Source: an uncultured Bacilli bacterium
Lineage (GTDB): Bacteria > Bacillota_I > Bacilli_A > RFN20 > CAG-826
Reading direction: 5' to 3'
NCBI GenBank assembly: GCA_934162685.1
Contig: CAKPJO010000077.1
Location: forward strand, 1-7,608
DNA: 7,608 bases
Shown: one piece after another, positions 1-6,228 of the stretch
Layout: the number at the start of each line of letters is the position of its first letter
How positions within the stretch are numbered: the stretch's first letter is position 1
Made by a program: the position numbers and the translations under genes
The notes under the pieces: generated by a model
Database searches by the model: none
The model's input: only the letters and a program-made list of their open reading frames with translations
Told to the model about the DNA's origin: nothing

Positions 1-814
1 TGTGGCGATTCATTACAAAGCTAAACATATGAGTTGGTTACATTGCTTTTGGGGAGTAGGAACTATAGTTAGTCCATTTATTATGGGTTTTGCTTTAAAA
101 AATATGACTTGGAATGCGGGATATCGCATTGTAGGTATTATCCAATTAATTATCACAATATTCTTGCTTGCCACTTTAAAAGTTTGGAATGTTAATTCAA
201 ATGTTGCTAGTGAAGAAACTAAGCATATTGGATTATTTAAAGCTTTAAAAATACGAGGAGTAATATTTTTACTTATTGGTTTCTTTTCTTATTCAGCGTT
301 AGAAGCTACATCAATGCAATGGGCTAGTACCTATTTTGTAGAAGTAAAGGGGATAGAAGCTGGTGATGCCGCTAATTTTGCCTCTTTATTTTATATAGGT
401 ATAACAGTTGGAAGATTCTTATCAGGATTTATTACTGATAAATTGGGAGATAAGAAAATGATTATATTAGGTACATCGATACTAACGATAGGAATAGTAT
501 TATTGCTTTTACCGATAAATTCTTATTATGTTGCTATTTCGGCTTTTGTTATTATTGGATTAGGATGTGCTCCAATATATCCTTGTATTATTCATTCAAC
601 ACCTAATAATTTTGGAAAAGAAAATTCCGGAGCAATTATTGGAATACAAATGGCCAGTGCTTATTTAGGTACTTCATTTATGCCGCCTTTGTTTGGATTA
701 ATAGGTGGAAAAATAGGTTATAAAATATTTCCAATCTATATTTTGATTTTTGCTTCTTTAATGATAATAATGATTGAAATTACGTTTCATATTACACAAA
801 AGAAGGGCAAATAA
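1..814 (+). CDS. MFS transporter, C-terminal part (5' end outside window)
   Basis: This is an inner-membrane secondary transporter of the major facilitator superfamily; the substrate cannot be read from the sequence. Base 1 ends a codon and the first whole codon is at base 2, so the GTG there is almost certainly an internal valine. 270 residues are visible. About eight hydrophobic segments can be drawn (roughly residues 11-31, 41-60, 86-106, 125-145, 153-170, 175-195, 210-232 and 240-264), with a hydrophilic central loop around 61-85. This fits TM5-TM12 of a 12-TM protein of about 390-400 residues, with about four helices missing upstream. The loop motif GRFLSGFITDKLGDKK (about 137-152) is the classic MFS cytoplasmic G-R-x3-G-x3-D-x-x-G-x-[RK] signature between TM8 and TM9. 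The WLHCFWGVG stretch near residues 12-20 resembles TM5 of the sugar/fucose-permease-like MFS branch; that assignment is weaker. The gene is separated from the downstream cluster by a terminator and a promoter, so it is probably not functionally linked. Confidence 0.9.
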   Translation, partial: VAIHYKAKHMSWLHCFWGVGTIVSPFIMGFALKNMTWNAGYRIVGIIQLIITIFLLATLKVWNVNSNVASEETKHIGLFKALKIRGVIFLLIGFFSYSALEATSMQWASTYFVEVKGIEAGDAANFASLFYIGITVGRFLSGFITDKLGDKKMIILGTSILTIGIVLLLLPINSYYVAISAFVIIGLGCAPIYPCIIHSTPNNFGKENSGAIIGIQMASAYLGTSFMPPLFGLIGGKIGYKIFPIYILIFASLMIIMIEITFHITQKKGK

Positions 815-842
815 CGATATCATTTCGATTTGCTCTTTTTTT
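804..842 (+). terminator. Rho-independent terminator after the MFS gene
   Basis: Bases 804-812 (AGGGCAAAT) pair with 828-836 (ATTTGCTCT) through nine positions including one G-T wobble. An inner CGA/TCG pairing (815-817 with 825-827) may extend the stem. A T-run follows directly from about 836 to 842. The stem includes the TAA stop codon (812-814), so termination occurs at the very end of the coding sequence. It should insulate the transporter from the downstream redox operon. Confidence 0.75.
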
Positions 843-886
843 CTTGCCTAATACATAAGCAAATTGTTAAAATTAGATGTAAGATA

Positions 887-914
887 TTGTTTTTAATTAT
901 AAATTAAAAAACAA
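887..914. repeat. AT-rich imperfect inverted repeat upstream of rex
   Basis: TTGTTTTTAATT (887-898) is mirrored by AATTAAAAAACAA (902-914) with a 3-base centre and one extra A in the right arm. The outer TTG...CAA ends recall Rex-type operators, but the arms lie too far apart for the classical 18-bp Rex site. It could be an upstream operator, a curved A/T-tract element stimulating the promoter, or simply chance in AT-rich DNA. I cannot tell these apart. Confidence 0.35.
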
Positions 915-957
915 ACTGTTTATTTTACCGATGAAAGCGATGTCATAAGAGATTATA

Positions 958-985
958 TTGACAAGTATGTAATGTCTGCGATACA
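958..985 (+). promoter_or_regulatory. Probable sigma-A promoter of the rex-adhE-hydrogenase operon
   Basis: A perfect -35 hexamer TTGACA lies at 958-963. Sixteen bases later comes GATACA (980-985), which matches TATAAT only at its central ATA but is preceded by TG at 977-978, giving the extended -10 pattern TGnNATANN. The start of transcription would fall near 991-993, about 30 bases before the rex ATG. The weak -10 with a strong -35 and an overlapping inverted repeat is consistent with a regulated promoter. No better promoter is visible further downstream within the cluster. Confidence 0.6.
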
Positions 986-990
986 CTTAA

Positions 991-1010
991 TTCGGTAAAA
1001 GAATACCGAA
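991..1010. promoter_or_regulatory. Perfect inverted repeat TTCGGTA-N6-TACCGAA: candidate operator or 5' hairpin
   Basis: TTCGGTA (991-997) and TACCGAA (1004-1010) are exact reverse complements around AAAGAA. The repeat covers the predicted transcription start, and its last two bases are the first two of the AAGGAG ribosome binding site. As DNA it is well placed for a repressor, the obvious candidate being the Rex protein encoded next to it. As RNA it would form a short hairpin at the extreme 5' end, abutting the Shine-Dalgarno sequence. It does not match the canonical Rex site TTGTNAAN4TTNACAA. The symmetry is seen directly; the role is inferred. Confidence 0.5.
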
Positions 1011-1014
1011 GGAG
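1009..1014 (+). promoter_or_regulatory. rex: Ribosome binding site deciding the rex start
   Basis: AAGGAG at 1009-1014 is followed by 8 bases and then ATG at 1023. An in-frame GTG at 1014-1016 overlaps the last base of the Shine-Dalgarno sequence and therefore cannot be its start. This fixes the rex start at 1023, three codons after that GTG. Confidence 0.8.
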
Positions 1015-1022
1015 TGAAAACA

Positions 1023-1661
1023 ATGCTTGATGGCGTATCAGTAAAGCAATTACAAAGATTTCCGATATACTTAAAATATCTCAAATCAATGCGTGATGCC
1101 GGTGTGGTAACAATTACCGCTCCACTTATTGCTAGAGCACTAGATCAATCAGAAGAACAAGTAAAAAAAGATCTTCAAGTAGTGACTACTTCAAAAGGTA
1201 GACCGAATACAGGTCGCGATATTAATGTTCTTATTAATGATATCGAAGTATTCTTAGGTTACCACAATATTAGCGATGCAATCATTGTTGGTGTTGGACA
1301 CTTAGGTGAAGCTTTTATGAATTATAAAGGATTCGCAGAATTTAGCCTTAATATTTTAGCGGGATTTGATAATGATGAATCAAAGATTGGTAAAGTAATA
1401 AATGGCAAGCAAGTATTTCCAATGGCAAAACTAAAAAATTTAGTTCCAAGATTAAACGTTAGTATTGCGATATTAACTACCCCAGCATCCGCTTCGCAAG
1501 AAGTCGCGGAATTATTAGTTGATGCTGGCATTAAAGGAATTTGGAATTTCGCGCCAATTAACCTAAAAGTAAATGACGATGTTGTGGTTGAAAATGTCAA
1601 TCTTGCATCATCGTTAGCAGTATTATCTCATAAACTAAAAAAGAAATTTCAGGAGGAGTAA
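1023..1661 (+). CDS. rex: Redox-sensing transcriptional repressor Rex (divergent subgroup)
   Basis: Rex is a cytosolic homodimeric repressor that binds DNA when NAD+ predominates and is released by NADH, de-repressing genes for fermentation and hydrogen metabolism. The 212-residue product has family-typical length. An N-terminal winged helix (about 1-75) contains the QRFPIYLKYLKSM start and the recognition-helix region SEEQVKKDL (43-51). A Rossmann NAD(H) domain follows, with GVGHLG (90-95) as GxGxxG and FDND (115-118) supplying the acidic residue expected to contact ribose. The C-terminal helix (about 193-206) would swap between subunits. After the recognition helix, the usual SYFGxFGxxGxGY segment is replaced by QVVTTSKGRPNTGRDI (52-67). 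I recall this pattern from a Rex subgroup near clostridial hydrogenase genes. It is the first gene after the promoter, so it is probably autoregulated, and it ends 3 bases before adhE. ATG 1023 was chosen because of the ribosome binding site. Confidence 0.9.
   Translation: MLDGVSVKQLQRFPIYLKYLKSMRDAGVVTITAPLIARALDQSEEQVKKDLQVVTTSKGRPNTGRDINVLINDIEVFLGYHNISDAIIVGVGHLGEAFMNYKGFAEFSLNILAGFDNDESKIGKVINGKQVFPMAKLKNLVPRLNVSIAILTTPASASQEVAELLVDAGIKGIWNFAPINLKVNDDVVVENVNLASSLAVLSHKLKKKFQEE
1651..1656 (+). promoter_or_regulatory. adhE: Strong ribosome binding site of adhE inside the end of rex
   Basis: AGGAGG at 1651-1656 ends 8 bases before the adhE ATG at 1665 and lies within the last codons of rex. 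Together with the 3-base gap this supports cotranscription and a high rate of adhE translation. Confidence 0.8.
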
Positions 1662-1664
1662 AAA

Positions 1665-4280
1665 ATGGGAGATAAGGTTGAAAACGTTGCAGCATTAGAA
1701 GAAGTTGATAAACTTGTTAAAAATGCTCAAAAAGCTTTAGATGAATTTCTAAACTTAGATCAAGAAAAAGTCGACTATATTGTCGCAAAATGTTCAGTTG
1801 CAGGTCTTGATCACCACGGCACATTAGCTGCTAAGGCAATTGAAGAAACAAAAAGAGGCGTATTTGAAGATAAAGCCACTAAAAACTTATTCGCTTGTGA
1901 ATATGTTGTAAATAATATGCGTCATCTTAAAACAGTTGGAGTTATTAAAGATGACCCAGTAACTGGTATTACTGAAATCGCTGATCCAATTGGCGTAGTT
2001 TGTGGTATCACTCCAGTAACAAACCCAACAAGTACTGTTATTTTTAAATCATTAATTTGTTTAAAAACAAGAAATCCAATTATATTTGCATTCCATCCAT
2101 CTGCACAACAAAGTTCAAAAGCTGCTGCTATGGTAATGTATGAAGCTGCTGTTGCAGCTGGTGCACCAAAAAATTGTATTCAATGGATTGAACATCCTTC
2201 AATGGATGCTACAAGTGCATTAATGAATCATCCAGGTGTTGCTACAATTTTAGCAACAGGTGGTAACGCAATGGTTAAAGCTGCTTATAGCTGCGGAAAA
2301 CCTGCAATGGGTGTAGGCGCTGGTAACGTTCCAGCTTATATTCATAAAGATGCTGATGTTGAACAAGCAGTTAATGATATCGTTTTATCAAAATCATTTG
2401 ATAATGGTATGATTTGTGCTTCTGAACAAGCTGCAATTATTGATAAAGAAATTTATAAAGAAGCAAAAGAATTATTTGTTAGATTTAAAGTATACTTTGT
2501 AAATAAAGAAGAAAAAGTCAAATTATCTAGATTTATGTTTGGCTTCGCTCATGGGGATGAAAACGTTGAAACAGCAAAATTAAATCCAAATGTTGTTGGT
2601 AAATCTGCTCATTGGATTGCTGAACAAGCAGGATTTGAAGTTCCTGAAGATACAGTTATTTTAGCAGTTGAATGTGATATGGTTGGACCAAAAGAACCAA
2701 TGACAAGAGAAAAACTTTCACCAGTATTAGCAATTTTAAAATCAAAAGATGCTGAAGAAGGATTTAAACTTGCTGAACAAATGGTTTGTTTTAATGGTTT
2801 AGGACATAGTGCTGCTATTCACTGTAAAGAACAAGCTATGGCTGATGCTTATGGCGAAAAAGTAAAAGCAATGCGTATTATTTGGAACTCTCCATCTACA
2901 TTTGGTGGTATTGGTAATGTTTATAACTCATTCTTACCATCTTTAACATTAGGTTGTGGTAGTTATGGTAAAAACTCAATTGGTGGTAACGTTAGTGCCG
3001 TTAATTTATTAAATGTTAAGAAAGTAGGTAAAAGAAGAAATACTATGCAATGGTTTAAAGTTCCTCGTAAGATTTATTTTGAAAGAAATTCAATTCAATA
3101 TTTACAATCTTGCCGTGATGTTAATAAAGTCTTTATCGTTACCGACCGTTCAATGGTTGATTTCGGTTTCGTAAATAGAGTTACTGAACAATTAAATTTA
3201 AGAAAGAATAAAGTTCAAGTACAATTATTCTGTGATGTTGAACCAGATCCAGATATTGAAACAGTTAAACGTGGATTACGTTTAATGCAAGCATTTGGAC
3301 CAGATACTATTATCGCTTTAGGCGGTGGATCTCCAATGGATGCCGCTAAAGGTATGTGGTTATTCTACGAACACCCAGAAGTTAACTTTGATGACTTAAA
3401 ACAAAAATTCATGGATATCCGTAAGAGAGCATTCAAATATCCTGAATTAGGTAAAAAATCTAAATTAATTTGTATCCCAACTACATCTGGTACAGGTAGT
3501 GAAGTTACTCCATTCGCTGTTATTTCTGATAAAGCAAATAACAAGAAATATCCTTTAACTGACTATTCTTTAACACCTACAGTTGCTATTGTTGATGCAG
3601 AATTTACAACTAACTTACCTGCACGCCCAACTGCTATGACAGGTATGGATGTCTTAACTCACGCTATTGAAGCTTATGTTTCAGTATTAGCAAGTGACTA
3701 TACTGATGGTTTAGCTTTACAAGCAATTAAGATGGTATTTGAATATTTACCACGTGCTGTTAAGAATGGTAAAAATGACTTAGAAGCTCGTGAAAAGATG
3801 CATAATGCTGCAACAATTGCTGGTATGGCATTTGCTAACGCATTCTTAGGTATGACTCACTCACTTGCTCATAAAGTTGGTGCACAATTCCACTGTGTTC
3901 ACGGTTATGCTTGTGCTGTATTATTACCACATGTAATTAGATATAATGGACAAGTTCCAACCAAATTATCTGTATGGCCAAAATATAACCACTACTGTGC
4001 TGATAAGAAATATCAAGACATTGCTAGATTGATAGGATTAAAAGCTGATACTCCAGAAATCGCTGTTGAATCATTAGCTACTGCTGTAACTAACTTAACA
4101 AAAGAAGTTGGACTTGATCCTAACTTTGCTGCAATGGGTATTGCTGAAGAAGATTGGAATGCTGAACTAGAAAGAATGGCTGTCTTAGCTTATGAAGATC
4201 AATGTTCACCTGCTAACCCACGTGTTCCTCTTGTTGAAGATATGAAAGAAATCTTAAGAAAGGCTTATAAAGGCAATTAA
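1665..4280 (+). CDS. adhE: Bifunctional acetaldehyde-CoA/alcohol dehydrogenase AdhE
   Basis: AdhE reduces acetyl-CoA to acetaldehyde and then to ethanol, using two NADH per turn, and regenerates NAD+ in fermentation. The 871 residues match full-length AdhE. The N-terminal aldehyde dehydrogenase domain (about 1-440) carries the cofactor-site segments GITPVTNPTS and GVGAGNVPAY and the catalytic Cys251 in MICASEQ. The linker spans about 440-460. The C-terminal iron-dependent alcohol dehydrogenase domain has the nucleotide-binding GGGSPMDAAK (553-562) and a complete iron site: Asp662 and His666 (GMDVLTHAIEAY), His732 (GMTHSLAHK) and His746 (CVHGYA). These align at a constant +9 offset with E. coli AdhE as I recall its numbering. 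Family members assemble into helical spirosomes. Codon choice (mostly TTA Leu, GGT Gly, GAA Glu, CGT/AGA Arg) is more restricted than in rex or the downstream genes, suggesting high expression. No frameshift or lost active-site residue is seen. Control by Rex is well documented in Gram-positive bacteria. Confidence 0.98.
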   Translation: MGDKVENVAALEEVDKLVKNAQKALDEFLNLDQEKVDYIVAKCSVAGLDHHGTLAAKAIEETKRGVFEDKATKNLFACEYVVNNMRHLKTVGVIKDDPVTGITEIADPIGVVCGITPVTNPTSTVIFKSLICLKTRNPIIFAFHPSAQQSSKAAAMVMYEAAVAAGAPKNCIQWIEHPSMDATSALMNHPGVATILATGGNAMVKAAYSCGKPAMGVGAGNVPAYIHKDADVEQAVNDIVLSKSFDNGMICASEQAAIIDKEIYKEAKELFVRFKVYFVNKEEKVKLSRFMFGFAHGDENVETAKLNPNVVGKSAHWIAEQAGFEVPEDTVILAVECDMVGPKEPMTREKLSPVLAILKSKDAEEGFKLAEQMVCFNGLGHSAAIHCKEQAMADAYGEKVKAMRIIWNSPSTFGGIGNVYNSFLPSLTLGCGSYGKNSIGGNVSAVNLLNVKKVGKRRNTMQWFKVPRKIYFERNSIQYLQSCRDVNKVFIVTDRSMVDFGFVNRVTEQLNLRKNKVQVQLFCDVEPDPDIETVKRGLRLMQAFGPDTIIALGGGSPMDAAKGMWLFYEHPEVNFDDLKQKFMDIRKRAFKYPELGKKSKLICIPTTSGTGSEVTPFAVISDKANNKKYPLTDYSLTPTVAIVDAEFTTNLPARPTAMTGMDVLTHAIEAYVSVLASDYTDGLALQAIKMVFEYLPRAVKNGKNDLEAREKMHNAATIAGMAFANAFLGMTHSLAHKVGAQFHCVHGYACAVLLPHVIRYNGQVPTKLSVWPKYNHYCADKKYQDIARLIGLKADTPEIAVESLATAVTNLTKEVGLDPNFAAMGIAEEDWNAELERMAVLAYEDQCSPANPRVPLVEDMKEILRKAYKGN

Positions 4281-4282
4281 TT

Positions 4283-4528
4283 ATGACAATATTGGTTTGC
4301 GTTGGCTCATCATGCCATTTAAAAGGTAGTTATGATATCATTGAGTTAATGAAAGATGCTATTAAAAAGAATAACATTGAAGATAAAGTTACTCTCAAAG
4401 CCACATTTTGCTTAGGCAAATGTGGTGTTGCAGGAGTATCAATTAAAGTTGATGACGAGATTATTACTGGCGTTACAAAAGAAAATTTTGATGAAACATT
4501 CGCAAAACATGTATTAGCCAAATTATAA
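4283..4528 (+). CDS. Thioredoxin-like [2Fe-2S] ferredoxin (NuoE/HydC C-terminal type)
   Basis: A small soluble electron carrier of 81 residues. It has the four-cysteine arrangement of the thioredoxin-fold [2Fe-2S] family: Cys6-x4-Cys11 in CVGSSCHLKGS and Cys43-x3-Cys47 in FCLGKCG, followed by the conserved GVSIKVDDEIITGV strand region. This is the fold of the C-terminal half of NuoE/HydC, the small subunit of NADH dehydrogenases and electron-bifurcating hydrogenases. Here it stands alone: the N-terminal helical part of NuoE is absent, and no NuoF-like flavoprotein is in the window. The start lies only 2 bases after the adhE stop, with a weak AAAGG (4269-4273) inside adhE, so translation is probably coupled to adhE. 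Its position between adhE and a hydrogenase-like sensor suggests it passes electrons to or from the hydrogenase proteins; the partner is inferred. Confidence 0.85.
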   Translation: MTILVCVGSSCHLKGSYDIIELMKDAIKKNNIEDKVTLKATFCLGKCGVAGVSIKVDDEIITGVTKENFDETFAKHVLAKL

Positions 4529-4530
4529 AA

Positions 4531-4538
4531 AAAGGAGG
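4531..4538 (+). promoter_or_regulatory. Strong ribosome binding site of the sensory hydrogenase gene
   Basis: AAAGGAGG at 4531-4538, continued by GG, lies 7 bases before the ATG at 4546. It is the closest match in the window to the anti-16S sequence and fixes the start of the gene. The 17-base gap after the ferredoxin stop holds nothing else and shows no terminator. Confidence 0.75.
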
Positions 4539-4545
4539 GGCATTC

Positions 4546-6228
4546 ATGGAGTATTGCCTAGAAAGTAAAACGAATAACTGTAAAAATTGTTATAAATGTA
4601 TTCGTACTTGTCCAGTTAAGTCTATTTCATTTGCTAATAATAAAGCGACTATTATACACGATGATTGTATCTTGTGTGGCAGTTGTTATTTGGCTTGCCC
4701 GCAAAAGGTCAAAGTTGTTAGAAATGATATAGAAAAAGTCAAGAAAATGATTGCAAATGGAGACAAGGTAATAGTTTCAATAGCCCCAAGTTTTATTTCG
4801 AACTTTAAAGATTCAAGCATTGACACAATGCGGGATGCTTTAAAAAAATTAGGATTTTATGATGTGGAAGAAACTGCGGTTGGAGCCACAATCGTAAAAA
4901 ATGCTTATAATAAAATGTTAGATGACAAGCACGATGTTATTATTTCATCGTGCTGTCATTCTATTAACTTATTAATTCAAAAATATTATCCAAAAGCTTT
5001 AAAATATTTAGCAAATGTTTTGTCACCTATGCTTGCGCATGGTTTAGATATTAAAACAAGATATGGTAAAGATACGAAAGTTGTCTTTATTGGACCTTGC
5101 ATTGCTAAAAAAGATGAAGCTGATTTAAATAAAGAATATATTGATGCAGTTTTAACATTTACTGAGTTAGATGATTGGCTAAATGATAACAATATCAATA
5201 TTGAAACAAGTGATTCAGTATCTATTGAAAAATCGAAAGCGAGATTTTTTCCAACTTGCGGCGGCATTTTAAAAACCATGGATACAACAAATGAAGATTT
5301 TAAATATATTTCCATTGATGGCATTAATAGTGCTCGTTATGCTTTAGAAGATATTATTAATGGAAAAATTCATAAATGTTTTATTGAAATGTCTGCTTGT
5401 CATGGTAGCTGTGTAAATGGTCCAATGATTAAAGATAAAGCCCGCAGTGTAGTAACTAGCTATTTAGCTATTGAAAATGCAGCAGGTAAAAAAGATTTTG
5501 ACAATATGGAAATTAATGAAACTAATATTAGTAAAACTTATAATCCTTACTCTTTAATTCATGCTGTGCCATCAGAAGCTGATATCGAAAACACATTAAA
5601 ATTGATGGGAAAATTAGATAAATCTGCAGAATTAAATTGTGGATCATGCGGATATAGCACTTGTAGAGAAAAAGCCATTGCAATTATTCAAGGAAAAGCA
5701 ATTCCAGAGATGTGTTTACCATTTTTAATGGAAAAAGCGCAATCATTCTCGGATAAAATTGTTTCTAATACTCCAAATGGATTAATGGTCTTAGATGAAG
5801 ATTTAAATATTCAATTGATGAATAGTGCAATGTGTAAAATTGTTGGTATTAGTTCTCCAAATATTGTATTAAAAAAGAATGTTACGATGATTTTAGATCC
5901 AACAGAATACGCTCGAGCATTAGGAGAATATGATAATACTATTTTTAAGAAAATGTATTTAAGCGAATATGATAAATATGTTGAAAATACGATTATTTAT
6001 GATCGTAAATTCCATATTTTGATTTGCGTTATGCGCGATATAACTAAAAACGAAATATCTTTACAAAAACGTGAAGAAGTACTCAAAAAATCAGTTGAAA
6101 TTACAAACGAAGTAATTGAAAAAAACATGCGTGCTGTTCAAGAAATTGCCTCTTTATTAGGTGAATCAGCTGCGGAAACTAAAGTAGCGTTGCTATCGTT
6201 AAAGGATACTTTGAAAAATGATAAGTAA
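4546..6228 (+). CDS. Putative sensory [FeFe] hydrogenase, group C/HydS type, with Fe-S and PAS domains
   Basis: A 560-residue cytosolic protein combining a hydrogenase H-domain with a signalling tail. Domains in order: two [4Fe-4S] ferredoxin motifs (Cys12, 15, 18, 22 and Cys41, 44, 47, 51); the H-cluster domain (about 73-315); a PF04060-like Fe-S motif with Cys365, 368, 373 and 390; a PAS domain (about 401-500; NTPNGLMVLDEDL then MRDIT); and a C-terminal helix or coiled coil (about 502-555). The three H-cluster loops are recognisable but altered: SSCCHS (134-139), GPCIAKKDE (183-191) and EMSACHGSCVNGP (281-293). The expected ligands Cys137, 185, 285 and 289 are all present, as is Cys136 at the proton-transfer position. 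Compared with catalytic enzymes, the MPC methionine of loop 2 is Gly and loop 3 lacks its usual Met and GGG. This pattern and the PAS domain mark group C, thought to sense H2 or redox state. It overlaps the next gene, a phosphatase, its probable output partner. Low-level catalysis cannot be excluded; PAS-containing hydrogenases of Thermoanaerobacterium have been linked to H2 production. Confidence 0.88.
   Translation: MEYCLESKTNNCKNCYKCIRTCPVKSISFANNKATIIHDDCILCGSCYLACPQKVKVVRNDIEKVKKMIANGDKVIVSIAPSFISNFKDSSIDTMRDALKKLGFYDVEETAVGATIVKNAYNKMLDDKHDVIISSCCHSINLLIQKYYPKALKYLANVLSPMLAHGLDIKTRYGKDTKVVFIGPCIAKKDEADLNKEYIDAVLTFTELDDWLNDNNINIETSDSVSIEKSKARFFPTCGGILKTMDTTNEDFKYISIDGINSARYALEDIINGKIHKCFIEMSACHGSCVNGPMIKDKARSVVTSYLAIENAAGKKDFDNMEINETNISKTYNPYSLIHAVPSEADIENTLKLMGKLDKSAELNCGSCGYSTCREKAIAIIQGKAIPEMCLPFLMEKAQSFSDKIVSNTPNGLMVLDEDLNIQLMNSAMCKIVGISSPNIVLKKNVTMILDPTEYARALGEYDNTIFKKMYLSEYDKYVENTIIYDRKFHILICVMRDITKNEISLQKREEVLKKSVEITNEVIEKNMRAVQEIASLLGESAAETKVALLSLKDTLKNDK

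Noticed and set aside
864..881. Classical Rex operator TTGTTAA-N4-TTAACAA
   Set aside because: Only the left half TTGTTAA is present; the right half reads AGATGTA, so the dyad is not formed.
931..948. Five-codon leader peptide (ATG AAA GCG ATG TCA TAA) upstream of rex
   Set aside because: No Shine-Dalgarno sequence precedes it, it has no run of regulatory codons, and it lies upstream of the predicted transcription start.
1014..1022. GTG at 1014 as the start of rex
   Set aside because: It overlaps the last base of the AAGGAG Shine-Dalgarno sequence and would have no usable spacing. ATG 1023 has an 8-base spacer and gives a normal Rex N-terminus.
1322..1600. Minus-strand open frame of 92 codons within rex
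   Set aside because: It is fully antisense to the conserved Rossmann domain of Rex, and its translation shows no family features.
4330..4521. Minus-strand open frame of 63 codons opposite the ferredoxin gene
   Set aside because: It is antisense to a gene with all four expected cysteines; there is no recognisable product.
4986..5324. Minus-strand open frame of 112 codons opposite the H-cluster domain
   Set aside because: It is antisense to strongly conserved hydrogenase sequence and its product is not recognisable; a shadow of the real gene.
6218..6228. Frameshifted single gene spanning the hydrogenase sensor and phosphatase
   Set aside because: Both products have complete family-typical ends, the phosphatase has its own ATG with an upstream AAAGGA, and short overlaps of this kind are normal for coupled genes.
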